DNA of 64,000 nucleotides, from positions 7,610,563 to 7,674,562 of the forward strand of contig JAJEKV010000020.1 of assembly GCA_021234155.1 (NCBI GenBank), in the 5' to 3' direction. The notes beneath the pieces are model-generated. The model worked only from the letters and a program-made list of their open reading frames with translations, was not told the DNA's origin and made no database searches. The stretch is from Isoetes taiwanensis (taxonomy: Eukaryota; Streptophyta; Lycopodiopsida; Isoetales; Isoetaceae). Of the stretch, positions 23,119-32,931 are shown piece by piece (positions within the stretch are counted from its first letter, which is position 1; each line of letters opens with the position of its first letter). The translations under genes were made by a program, and so were the position numbers.

Positions 23119-25600
23119 AAGGCGACCAAAAGGTGCCCAAGAGGCCTAGAAGTGACAAATATTTAGAAAGGATGGAAAGTATGGCACCAACCAAAAAAAC
23201 ACGGGAGGCAATTAGGGGACAAGAGTGTTGCAACCTAGATTGCCAGTGCATTACAATGTGGATGACCTCGTGCGAGATAAGGTCCCAATACATTGGACAG
23301 CTTCAAAAGATAGGATTAATTTCATTTACTCCTTGTGTAGGAATTCCAGCTATGATGAAAACAGCGGGCCCGGCTGCTATATCAATTGAGGGGAATGAAG
23401 GTATGTATGAGAGCATTGAGATGGATTCTTGGGGTGAGCAAGTCTTCATTTTACTGAATCTTTGGGGCGAGGTTAGAAAAGGGCACACTTTGTTCCAACA
23501 TGGTAATGCACTCACTTTGAAACCTAGAGCAAATACTCTAAAGGCCATTGCGGTCTTGAGAGCTTTGTGAGATACATGTCTCAATCTATGCCCCACAAGT
23601 CGAAGGTGAAGCGAGCACGGTGTGCAGTGGTGCAAAAAGTGTTGCCACAACACTATATCCAAAAGGAGTGCCTTAAGGAGGTCAACTCCATCCTAGAAAC
23701 TCTTGGAGGTAGGCCTCTTTCTCAATCACATTTCAGCAAGTTATGGAGCACTCACTTCTCGGACGTGAGTGTCCTACAACACATGCCATTCTCAAAGTGC
23801 AACACTTGCATTCAACTCAAGGATACACTTGCATCAACTGCAATAGAGAAAGAAAGAATGGCAATTAGGGAGCAATTTGCAGATCACCAAAGGGACCAAA
23901 TATCATGTAGGCGGTTGTATTGGCGGTGGAGAACATTTTTCGAGATGCGGTAGGACAAATTTTTGTGTATAATTCATGATAGGATGGACCAACACAAGAC
24001 TTTCTTGCCAAAGCTAGATCCTTTACCCAAAGCGTTGTCAAAAGCGCTTTTCGGATGAAAGTAAGTCCGGCGGGTGTATTAACACATGGTCATGGAGGCT
24101 GGAACATATGGTCATTTTGTGCTTGATCTATGGAGAGATGATCCAAACTTCCATGTGAGCTCTATTTTCAAGTGCCGAGAACACTAGAGAAAGGATCGAT
24201 AGAAGGGAGGAGGTATTCCCCTCAAGCACCCATTTTTGAGGCTTTGATGGATGATCAACCGCTTTGTTACCAAAGGCAGATAAAAAAGCTCACATCCAAG
24301 GTGTCTAGTGAATCAAGGAGGACTTGGGATGATTTCCCCTTACTTGAGAAATCACTGCCTGAGGAGCTATGTGTTCAGTTGGACAACTGTTGGAAAGAAA
24401 ACAAGAATAGATGGATGTTTGGGGCAATGTCATACTTGATAAAGAAGTGGGAGTATTCAAAGTTGTGAAAGTGGGATTCATGATGGTTGGGCATACGCAT
24501 GATGATATAGATGGATTCTTTGGAACTTTCTCCACCAAGCTCAAGAGAGAAAACGTGACCACTCTCCCTGAACTAATGGATGTGTTTGAGAGCTGCATTG
24601 ACCCCAACCCAATGGCTTTCTTGATGGATGAGGTTGCGATTGGAAATCATTTGTAGAAGGATACTTGCTAGATGGCAAGGACCAGTTGACAGGACACACA
24701 AAGCCACTTCAATTCAAGTTTTGGGTTAGGGATGGAATACCAATCATGCAATATAAGTGGAGACCAGGTGACAAGTTGTGGATGCCTGTACAAGGTATCG
24801 AGTTGTGGCAAAGGGTGCTTCTTTGGTGAAGTTCTCATTCCTAAAGGGCAGCCAAAACCACTACCTCCCTTCAAGGCAGGTCAAAGACTCTAGCCAACTG
24901 GTGAAGGGCATCAAGGATTACATAGCATGCTTGGGATGATGTTGAAATGGAAAGCACACCTCCACTCTTAAGAAAAATCAAATGGACTCCCTAATCAAGT
25001 CTTTGGGAGAAAGTTGTGACATGCTTAGAAACCCGAGCAGCCATGTGGGAGGGAGCTAAGAGATGGGTTCTTGCCGAGTCAAGATGGGAGGGTTCTCAAG
25101 GTGCAAGCACGTCTAAGAATGCTCACTTGGGTCCCAACAAGGGTTCCAAGTGGTTTGTGGGAAGTAAGGCCTCAAAGCCGAAGTGGAAGTGGTTTGATCT
25201 TCCTGAGTGGGATCCCTTTGAGGACATCAAGGAAGGATATTTTGTGCTAGTAAGGCGATGATGAGGACTGGTCCAATATGGTTAGGGGTGGCACTCTCTG
25301 ATGTGACCACCACTATGCCACGATGGAGAGGAGTTGCGTCCCGGATTCCAAATTCAATATTGGGAGCCCATTGGGAGGCACAAGAAGGGCAACTTGAAGG
25401 AGCAATACACCGACTGGCTTTGGGAGAAGAAGTGGAGGGCAATTATCTTTGACCCTCAAAGGAGGGAATTGGTGGAGTGTGTGGTATGGTCATATCCAAG
25501 TTCTCACATTGCAAAAGACAACACACACAAGATCCCAAGAAAGGAGATGGACAAGGCCATGAGCAACCTCCATGCTATATCATTGTATGAGGGTGCATAA
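23119..25600 (+). pseudogene. DUF7869-like putative transposase, multiply frameshifted
   Basis: Collinear pieces in changing frames match the DUF7869 layout: a Cys pair region (GQECCNLDCQ, about 23,218), CNTCIQLKDTLAS with a following H...RRLY (23,800-23,925), FLCIIHDRMDQHKTFLPKLD (23,955-24,015), GVLTHGHGGWN (about 24,075), CVQLDNCWKENKNRW (24,370-24,415), VGHTHDDIDGFFG (24,487-24,525) and a C-terminal region to 25,600. The three acidic blocks (HDRMDQ, LDNCWKENKN, HTHDDID) could be an RNase-H-like DDD active site; that is inference. At least four frame changes occur (about 23,115, 23,575, 24,055 and 24,465), so this copy is inactive unless they are assembly indels. Confidence 0.72.
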
Positions 25601-25771
25601 TATTGAGAAGTTTGAAAACTTTCTCAACTAGTGGTTTGTAAAATTTATGAGGAAAACAAGTAACCCAATTCTATGTGTGTCATGTGTAATTCTATTCAAG
25701 CAATCAATTCAGAAATTTCTTTTATGGTGTGTGAGTCCCATTTTCAGTCCGAGTCCCAAAATTCAAGATTT

Positions 25772-25796
25772 GTCCCACTTTAATTAAATACGACTT
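25772..25796 (-). repeat. Right terminal inverted repeat
   Basis: This begins GTCCCACTTTAATTAAATAC and is the exact reverse complement of the left end. Immediately inside (25,738-25,770) GAGTCCCA occurs twice, a subterminal repeat. Confidence 0.88.
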
Positions 25797-25800
25797 AAAT

Positions 25801-26640
25801 ATGTTTGTTGTATATGGTATTTGTTGTACCTGCGTTCTTATTTCATGCAATTCATTTGCATTATGTTTGTTTAGAACGAAAGCTTCTTTGTTATATTGTT
25901 CAGAATTGATTAGTATTCATTAATTTTTACCTTTTAGAAATTGATGTTTTGATGTTTACCTGGATTATGCCATGATGATTTCAAGCGATTAATGCTTCTT
26001 TATATACAATGTTGGGCGTAAATATCTTCTCGTTCTTTAATAGAGCACCTTGTGTTGCGGTATCTTCGATGCTAATTTTGACACCATTCATTGACGTGCA
26101 TCTAGATAAGGCAACATATAATTGACCATGTATGAAGACTGGAGAAGGTAAATAGATGCCAACAGATTTCAATGATTTTCCTTGTGACTTGGAAATTGTC
26201 ATTGAGAAAGCCAATCTTACAGGAAATTGTCTTCTGCTGAAAGGTATCTGGCTGTCTGAAGGTGTCAAGTTTATTTTTGGTATTAGGACACGCGTTCCTT
26301 TGAATGTTTCAGTAATAATTTCTGCGTATAGAATTCTGTTTGTTGCTTGAATTACTTGCAATCGAGTGCCATTACATAGTCCACTTGTTGGATGCATGTT
26401 TCTAAGCAGGATTATTATCGACCGTTCTTTAATATTCAGTTTGTGTGGTGGCATTCCTGTTGGTGTCAAATGATTCAAAAACTCAATTGGAAAATCCCTA
26501 ATATCATTTTGATCGTCAGTTTCTAGAGTGTCGACACTGATGTATGTATGTAGGTTCCCGTGCATTCTTGCTAGTACTTTCTCATTCAACTTCAATGTAT
26601 CTTCATTTTTTGGTGCAGGAATTGCTTTCTCTTGCAAGAC
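25801..26640 (-). pseudogene. Helitron helicase, C-terminal half (PIF1 type)
   Basis: From 26,637 to 25,981 an open frame reads KAIPAPKNEDTLKLNEKVL, then S-DTLE, FPIEFLNHLTPTGMPPH, LLRNM...GLCNGTRL, MTISKSQGKSL (motif V) and YVALSRCTS (motif VI), ending near IVYKEALIA. This is the RecD-like second half of a Pif1-family DNA helicase as in Helitron RepHel. It is cut off from its N-terminal half by a 2.2 kb insertion. Downstream (to 25,801) is Helitron 3' non-coding sequence that resumes at 13,572. Confidence 0.9.
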
Positions 26641-27209
26641 TGTTTTTGAGGGAGGCGCTCATGGAGGCGCTTAGGGTTTCAGCCCTGCTCTTTTGCTCAT
26701 AACTCGGGATTCCGGTGTCAGATTCGGGTGTTCTTGGGCTCTTGGAAAGCTTATCAAACGAGCTTTCCATCGGTGTATGATTTGTATGGTGTTTCCTCTG
26801 TTTTGTCGACGGAATCCACCTGACAGTCCCGGCCCTGTTTTGGCGGTGCTAGGGTTTGGCTGCAGTTTTCTTTTGGCCATAACTTCTGTATCTGGTGGCA
26901 GTTTTGGGTATGTTTGGGCTTGTTGGAAAGCTCTTTGAGCACTCCATCCAGTGGTGCTTAAACTTTTCAGAGATTGGCCTGTTGGGAAAGCCGGTTCAGC
27001 TCTAAAACTTTGGCCTCTGAAACTTTGCACACGAACGAACGGCTTCCAGATAAGTTTTCTGTATCATTTTGAATCAAGTCAATGACCAATTCTGTTAGCT
27101 TTTATATTCAGCAACAAATTAGGGAATACAGCAGAGGCTAGGGGCTGCATAGGCAAGGCAAATGCATTTGGGTAAAAAGTGGACGGAATAAGTTACGGGA
27201 CAGATAGGC

Positions 27210-27445
27210 TTAGCCTCCGCCGTACACCAGAATAGCGAGGGCTGGACCCACTAACTGGTAATCCGGACCACTATAAACTCCTGCCATAGAATAACAGCCA
27301 CCATGAAAAGACACAATGCATATGTATATAAGTGTGGTATTTGTAGTAAAAAAGGAGACTGGGATACGCTACGGACTGAGGGGTCTAACCCCCGCCGTAG
27401 GCTAGGATAGCGAGGGCACGACCCTCCAACTGGTTCCCGGATCAC
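27210..27445. repeat. Two diverged copies of a GC-rich unit, period ~181 bp
   Basis: CCGCCGTACACCAGAATAGC...CTAACTGGTAATCCGGACCA (27,217-27,273) and CCGCCGTAGGCTAGGATAGC...CCAACTGGTTCCCGGATCAC (27,391-27,445) clearly share origin. They may be part of a SINE- or LTR-like unit; I see no intact tRNA promoter boxes. Confidence 0.6.
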
Positions 27446-28387
27446 CAAAATGACTGAAGGAGAGCCTAAAGGCTTTAATAAATAATAGCTTACAAGTGCT
27501 ATTACATCAAGTGCTTGAGGATATGTTGCAGATTATGTGGACATCCATAGAATAATCAAAAAACCATGTTTGGGACTCTACAAGAAGTTTTGCCAACTGC
27601 AGAATGTCCAACAAAGTGGAACAGGGAATAGCACAATCAATTATGCTGCAGGCCTTCAAAAAACTCGAAGATGATGACGTTCATCTAATCAGGTTTTTTC
27701 ATTTGAATTGAATATCTAGTAACACACAAAACAAGGGAAGGGTGATACCATTATCTGCATAATCTGGATGATTGATCTTTTCATTCTTTTATCATCACTA
27801 AGTGATTGGTTGTTGTAAGCTATGAAATTGGACGGTTTCTTTGCACAATGCATCAGTTCTATCAACATAGTATATGCATGCTACGTATGAAATTAGGAAG
27901 TTTCGTTAGACGCTTTACACTGAACTATTAGGCAGTGACTACATAAGCTGGGGATTGTGTTAACATGGTGTAGTTAGAATAATTCAAGATGGTTTATAAA
28001 CACGGACCTTTGGACACGTGATGTTATGTTGACAGTAATTACTACATATTCATAGCTCCGGATTGGAGCTCTAATCAGTACTAATCAGTTTAGTTTAAGG
28101 TTTTTGCAGCCTAACAATAATGGCGTGGGAAAAATCCAAAATCCAGAATGACGGAAAACGGATCTGATAATAATACTGTGCATTAGTGAGCCCATTACTA
28201 TTAAGGTTTTTCCTCGAAAACCCTTCGGGGCGGGGTTTTTTAATCCTGATAGTAATCGGCGTCACTAATGTAGCCCAGGTCATAGACAGGGAAAGAGGGT
28301 TTGTAATATGAACCGCACAAAAGCGGCTCATAAACCCCACACAAATTGTTCAATTAAAAGCTGATTGATAACAACGCATCTGTGCAC

Positions 28388-28667
28388 GGCCGGGTTAAAG
28401 CATGTTAGGGTGTACCACTTATGGAACCTACCTAAAATATCTACTGGATACTCACATACGGCGATATTGCTTCATGCTCATGATAATGGATGATATGAAA
28501 AGTGCTCTAAGACATCATTCTATTACTCTCAACCATGAAGTAAAAATATTGACTATTAGCTTTGATTTAGGTACTTTTAATATCAATTAGGTATCTGCAG
28601 AAAAAGTACTCTAAAACTACCTTTTAGATACTTTTTTAGGCACACCCTAACATGCTCTCACCCGGCC
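28388..28667. mobile_element. 280-bp MITE-like inverted-repeat element
   Basis: A 26-bp terminal inverted repeat with two mismatches (GGCCGGGTTAAAGCATG... at 28,388-28,413; complement at 28,642-28,667) bounds an AT-rich core. Further inverted similarity (CCTAAAATATCT / AGATACTTTTTTAGG) extends inward. A non-autonomous DNA element is likely; the target duplication is not clear. Confidence 0.6.
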
Positions 28668-28824
28668 TTGAAGCCGATCCAAAGCGGGGTGCCGGTATTA
28701 ATAGGAAAAAGTGAAGCCTTCAGAAAAGGCTACAATAAACCAGCATGATGTGCTAGTAGCGCCCATCAGGGAGCTCGCCCGTGCTACATAAGTCCACGGG
28801 CCTCAGGACACAAGGGACAATAAT

Positions 28825-28825
28825 G

Positions 28826-28859
<34 letters not shown>
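28825..28859. repeat. (TATC)n microsatellite
   Basis: About eight TATC units lie exactly at the point where the Helitron helicase frame is lost. Confidence 0.95.
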
Positions 28860-29560
28860 ATATGTCGTCCATGTGTTTGGGGTCAATGTTTTGCCCAAAG
28901 ACTTCATCAATCAAATCAAATCTTGCAATGCATTCTTCAGCTAGGTGCACAATATTTTTGTCCAACGTTTGGTTTGTGTTCATCCGTAATCCATTGCCAA
29001 TGTCCAACAGGTAATTTGACCATTCTTTTTCTCCAGGTAGAGGACGCATATTTTCTGTTAGATTATAAGTTTTGAAATTCTTCCAAAGCATGTTACTTTT
29101 TACACATTTAGAAAGAACTTCTGTTTTGGAACCTCGTTTCACGACTGGTAGTTGTTGTCGAAAATCACCTCCAACAACCATGATGATTCCTCGGAATGGT
29201 CTTGGATCTTGTCGTATTTCCTTCAATATGGTGTCAACTGCTGTAAGTGCATCTGTGTGAGTCATACTAATTTCATCCCATAGTATGGCTTTTGTTGCTC
29301 TAATTATATCTGCTTGTCGGCTTGTTGCACGTAATGCTGATGTAGATTCAGGGGTCAATTCCAAAGGTAATTTGAAGGTAGAGTGTATAGTATGTGCTCC
29401 TTTTAACAACAAACTTGCTATGCCAGTCCATGCAACTGCCAAACGTCGACTTCATGCCCTCATAGTATGCTAATTATGGTGTTGAAGACAAACGTCTTTC
29501 CTGTGCCTCCTGGGCCATCTATATTTATGCATGTACTATTGTCATTGTTGTTTTCGACAA
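28849..29560 (-). pseudogene. Helitron helicase, N-terminal half (PIF1 type)
   Basis: On minus, DGPGGTGKTFVFNT (Walker A, about 29,525-29,480) is followed after a frame change near 29,445 by VAWTGIASLLLKGAHT, ILWDEISM (Walker B), GGDFRQQLPVV and LTENMR. These are the ordered Pif1 motifs I-III. The frame runs to DDILDR at 28,849, where the (TATC)n and 2.2 kb insertion begin. Confidence 0.92.
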
Positions 29561-30839
29561 CTAATAGTACAGTATCTATGATGCATTTCTGTTTTGTATT
29601 TTCCGTCATCTATCTCTTCATTGATATCAAATAGTATATTGTCATGCGTAGTATGGTGTTCGATTAGTTTTGGCTCTGGTAGTTGGTACACTTAGTAGGA
29701 AGTACCATTTCCGAGGATTATATCATTTATATATGTCAAACTTGCATTATGACCATCAACTTCTGGCATGTGGAGGTTGTAGTCTTCAGACATTTGTGAC
29801 TTAAACTTGTTCCACAACTCAAGGGGATTTGAGGTTGGGCCATAGATGCATATGAAAGCAAATGTTTGACGTAATTGAGTAGGCATTTGAAAGCTGGCTG
29901 CATCTTCTAGAGTTCTTTCCCATTCTGCGCCGTCGGCTAATAGACCAAGTTCATTAGCTGCTTGATGGAAATTGTCGCACTTCTTGTTATTAACAAATAG
30001 GATATCATTAAAGCTCGTCATTCCTGTTCTATGGAGTAATAGAAGTTGTAGATAGTATCTCTTTGTATCTCTTGGACTAACATTATACATCCTTGTAATC
30101 ACCTTTGTTCTTGTCTTTCTTTGTTTCCATGTTGTGTCTGTTTTATCAAATCTGTAATGTTGTGGTATTTCTGGATATGTGTACTTATGTGCTTGTATGT
30201 CAATTTTGTTCAACTCAAACCAAGCAGTTAGCATTGTTTATTTTCTTTTTGCAATCTCAATGGCTTGTTTTTCTTCTCCTACCTCATAGTATATCATTTG
30301 TTTGTTTGGAAGATGTACTGGTAGTCGATAAACAGTATGGGAGTTGTCGTGCATTTTGTATGAATTCAACCTCCAGATTGCTTCTGGTGCAGATATATAT
30401 CTTGCAACAATGTATGCTTGCACTTCATCCCAATTATATGTTGCCGTCAAATCTATGGTTGCTTGATTAGTGATTTTGATACATGCACGATCGTGCCCTT
30501 TATGGATGTATTTGTAAATGTGCTTTACACTATTGACACTGAAACATTGCTCAACATTTATATGTGCTCCATATTTTCGCGTGAGGTAAGGATTGTAAGG
30601 AACAATCATACTATTATCAACAACCATGTCTCCTTTTTTGTATTGTGCACCTTTTCTTCTCCTATATTCTGGATAACCATTAGGTTTAATCACAGTAGAA
30701 TCAATAAATTTTTTTGGAAATCCTTTGGCACATTCCATCAAGCCTGTTTTCTCATTTCGTGCTTGACACCGGGGTCCACATGGACCATGCACCATGTGTT
30801 TCATCACAATATCATGCAACTCATGATCGCTTATTGGAT
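29561..30839 (-). pseudogene. Helitron Rep protein, second exon (Tyr motif region)
   Basis: This exon starts at 30,839 after an 86-bp intron and reads NPISDHELHDIVMKHMVHGPC, then KFIDSTVIKPNGYPEYRRR, VVPYNPYL-like and HINVEQCF. It continues VKHIYKYIHKGHDRA, the catalytic Tyr region. The usual pattern is VKYLxKYxxKG; here the first Tyr is His and the second is kept. An in-frame TAA at about 30,237 precedes MLTAWFELNK, and a further frame loss lies at about 29,690. Confidence 0.88.
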
Positions 30840-30925
30840 CTGTGAAAAAAATGAATAAGTAGAAATTGCATCGCTTATTGAATAAGTTGAGTAAAATTAA
30901 TTATCAATAAGTAATAATAGCATAC
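30840..30925 (-). other. Spliceable 86-bp intron in the Helitron Rep gene
   Basis: The minus strand reads ATTCCAA|GTATGC...TTTTTTCACAG|ATCCAATA. Removing it joins EIP-N-PISDHEL in phase, restoring the conserved block before the HGPCG motif. Both splice sites are canonical. Confidence 0.8.
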
Positions 30926-32000
30926 TTGGAATCTCTGCACTTGTGATCTCGTCAATGTCATTGTTATTCTTTATTTTGTCTATTTGATCTAGTATAAGCA
31001 GCATATGACAATGTGATAGTCCTCTTTTTTGAAACTCAATAGTGTATGTGAAGGCGTTAGGCTTTTCAAATATATGATCCTCGAGGACATCATGGAAAAA
31101 TGATTTAAGTTTTGTTTGAAATACTTGTGAAACCAAGTCAGGTCGATCTTCAGGTGATTGCCCAAATTCCAAATTATCCTTGATTTTTGACCAATGTGTG
31201 TTGCATGTGAATGTAATGAATATTTCAGCTTTTCCAAATCTTCGTATGAGAGCAATAGAATCTTGGTAACTTTGGTTTAAAGCTCTTGCACTCCCACTAA
31301 ATGTTGATGGCAAAATGACCAACTTACCAGAATTCATTCCTTGATGCTCAGCTTCGTGGTTCACGTAGTCAATCAGGCCGTCATACATTTCAGATCGTAG
31401 TTTCTTTTGATTTGTCCGAATAAAGCATAAATTATTTGCTTCAACTCTTGCATATGCGTCAACGATGAACTGTTGTGTCAATTTACCAGCACTCAATAAC
31501 GGGTTGAAAGCGAACTTCACGTTGTTTCCTTGTTTGTTTTTCCGTGTTACTAGTCTATATGAATAATATTGAAGCATTGATACGTTTTCACGTCTTCTTG
31601 TATTAAATGTTCCAGGTTCTATTGCTTTCTTCATTCCAATGCTCCATCCATCATCTCCACAAGGTAATAGGATTGGATACGATAAGGCATCAATGGAATG
31701 ATGTGTGATTGGTACATTCTTCAAACCACCTCCTCTATAGTGTATACATATATCTCGATTGAATGGAGGCTCTCCATCAGGATTTACAAATATTATTGCA
31801 ACTTCATTTTCAAAGGCAGCATTATATCTATGTGGGTCCACATCTGTTCGATCTCTATTGAAGTACATTCGTATATCTGCAACGTCATTTGTTAATCGAG
31901 CATCATTTTCAGCTTCATGCATCATTTGAAGAGCTTCCGCAAATGGGTTGACAATTTTTAGTTCTTCATCTAATTTCTTTAACAGCTTTAAGTCGGATTT
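30926..32000 (-). pseudogene. Helitron Rep protein, HUH endonuclease exon
   Basis: An open frame of about 333 codons contains DIRMYFNRDRTDVDPHRYN, the Helitron_like_N region with LSYPILLPCGDDGW, FITFTCNTHW, and the HUH motif as GLSHCHMLLILD (two His coordinating the metal). A frameshift at about 31,995 separates it from the preceding segment; reading the other frame gives STKSDLKLLKKLDEELKIVN before QMMHEAENDA. The nicking domain itself looks conserved apart from the missing first Tyr in the next exon. Confidence 0.9.
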
Positions 32001-32931
32001 TGTGCTCGTTCTATAGTTGCATACTCTGTGTCAAGGATATATAATTGTGCATACTTTGGTTTCTCACCAGGATTGGAAAGTGCTGCACCCATTATATGAT
32101 ATACTTGTCCATGAATCTTGAAACAATATGGACCTCGAGTACTAAATTGCTCAACATTAGCTCCAAATGAAGCAAATGCCAATGCACTATTATAAGTCCT
32201 GATGTGTGTTTTGAACTCCTTCGAATTTGGATGATATCTAGTTAGCAAGTCATAGAATATTTTTGGCATTTCTTGTAGTGGTGGAAGATGTACCTTGCCT
32301 TTATGACAACATTTAGTACCATCATGTTTGAATTTAATAGCACCGCATGCGTTGCATTCGTGGTTTAATTCTCCAAAATGATGCAAATCCACGTTGATTC
32401 TGCTAGTATTCGTTCGGGCAAGTCTATAAGTTGAACGCTTTTCTCTACTTATTTGCTGCTCTTCTGCTTGTTGATGTAGTCTTCTAGATCTTTGGTTCGT
32501 TAGTTTCCATCTCTCGTATGGTAAGTCGATTCTTTGCTTTTTGTTGTGCACAAATATGTAACCTGGAGGCTCGAATTTCTTCAGTTTCAATTGCGTGTGC
32601 ATTTGCTCGTATATTTCTCTTTCGTATCCTTTTCCATTTTGTATTTTTGAACCCTTTCTTCTTGTTGTTGTAAGGTTTTCCTTCTTCCTTCTACTGTTAC
32701 ATCTTCTACATCATAATTTAGCATATTTCCTTGTATCCTTTTTGTGATTGTTGCATGTGATTTTCCATGTATGATCCTTTTCCGTAAAGCTTCTTCTGAC
32801 AATCTATGTTGTCTTTCAATGTCTGTCTCCTTTGCAAGGATTTCTTGTCTTCTAATATGATATCGTCTTCTTTTAATTGCAAGTCTTTCTTCTCGCTCTT
32901 GAGACGTTTCCTCGCGTTGTCTTCGTGGCAT
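31988..32931 (-). pseudogene. Helitron Rep protein, N-terminal region
   Basis: It starts at ATG 32,931 with an Arg/Glu-rich N-terminus (MPRRQREETSQEREERLA, then repeated ET..RQ..RL units) typical of Helitron Rep. A frame change near 32,620 leads into MHTQLKLKKFEPPGYIF and a cysteine cluster with CNACGAIKFKHDG and CCHKGKV, a probable zinc-binding element. It ends at a frameshift near 31,995. Confidence 0.85.

Larger units (their letters stand above)
13577..25796. mobile_element. 12.2 kb TIR DNA transposon nested in the Helitron (DUF7869 / FCP1-like genes)
   Basis: A perfect 25-bp inverted repeat (AAGTCGTATTTAATTAAAGT... and its complement) lies at 13,577-13,601 and 25,772-25,796. It is flanked by AAAT at 13,573-13,576 and 25,797-25,800. 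A TA duplication (13,576-13,577 / 25,796-25,797) is an equally possible reading. Helitron sequence continues on both sides, which supports a single insertion. Inside are two divergent arms meeting near 22.2-22.6 kb: a minus-strand arm ending in an FCP1-type HAD domain, and a plus-strand arm with DUF8039-like and DUF7869-like domains. Frameshifts break both. I do not recognise the TIR as belonging to a named superfamily. Confidence 0.82.
26641..28848. mobile_element. 2.2 kb insertion splitting the Helitron helicase, unclassified
   Basis: Helicase motifs stop at DDILDR on one side (28,849) and resume at LQEKAIPAPKNE on the other (26,640). The insert holds a diverged internal duplication near 26,690-26,945 (CTTGGAAAGCTTATC / GTTGGAAAGCTCTTTG). 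It also holds two copies of a CCGCCGTA...GATAGCGAGGGC unit, the 280-bp inverted-repeat element at 28,388, and a (TATC)n run at one edge. I could not find target duplications or LTRs, so its class is open; it may be composite. Confidence 0.7.
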
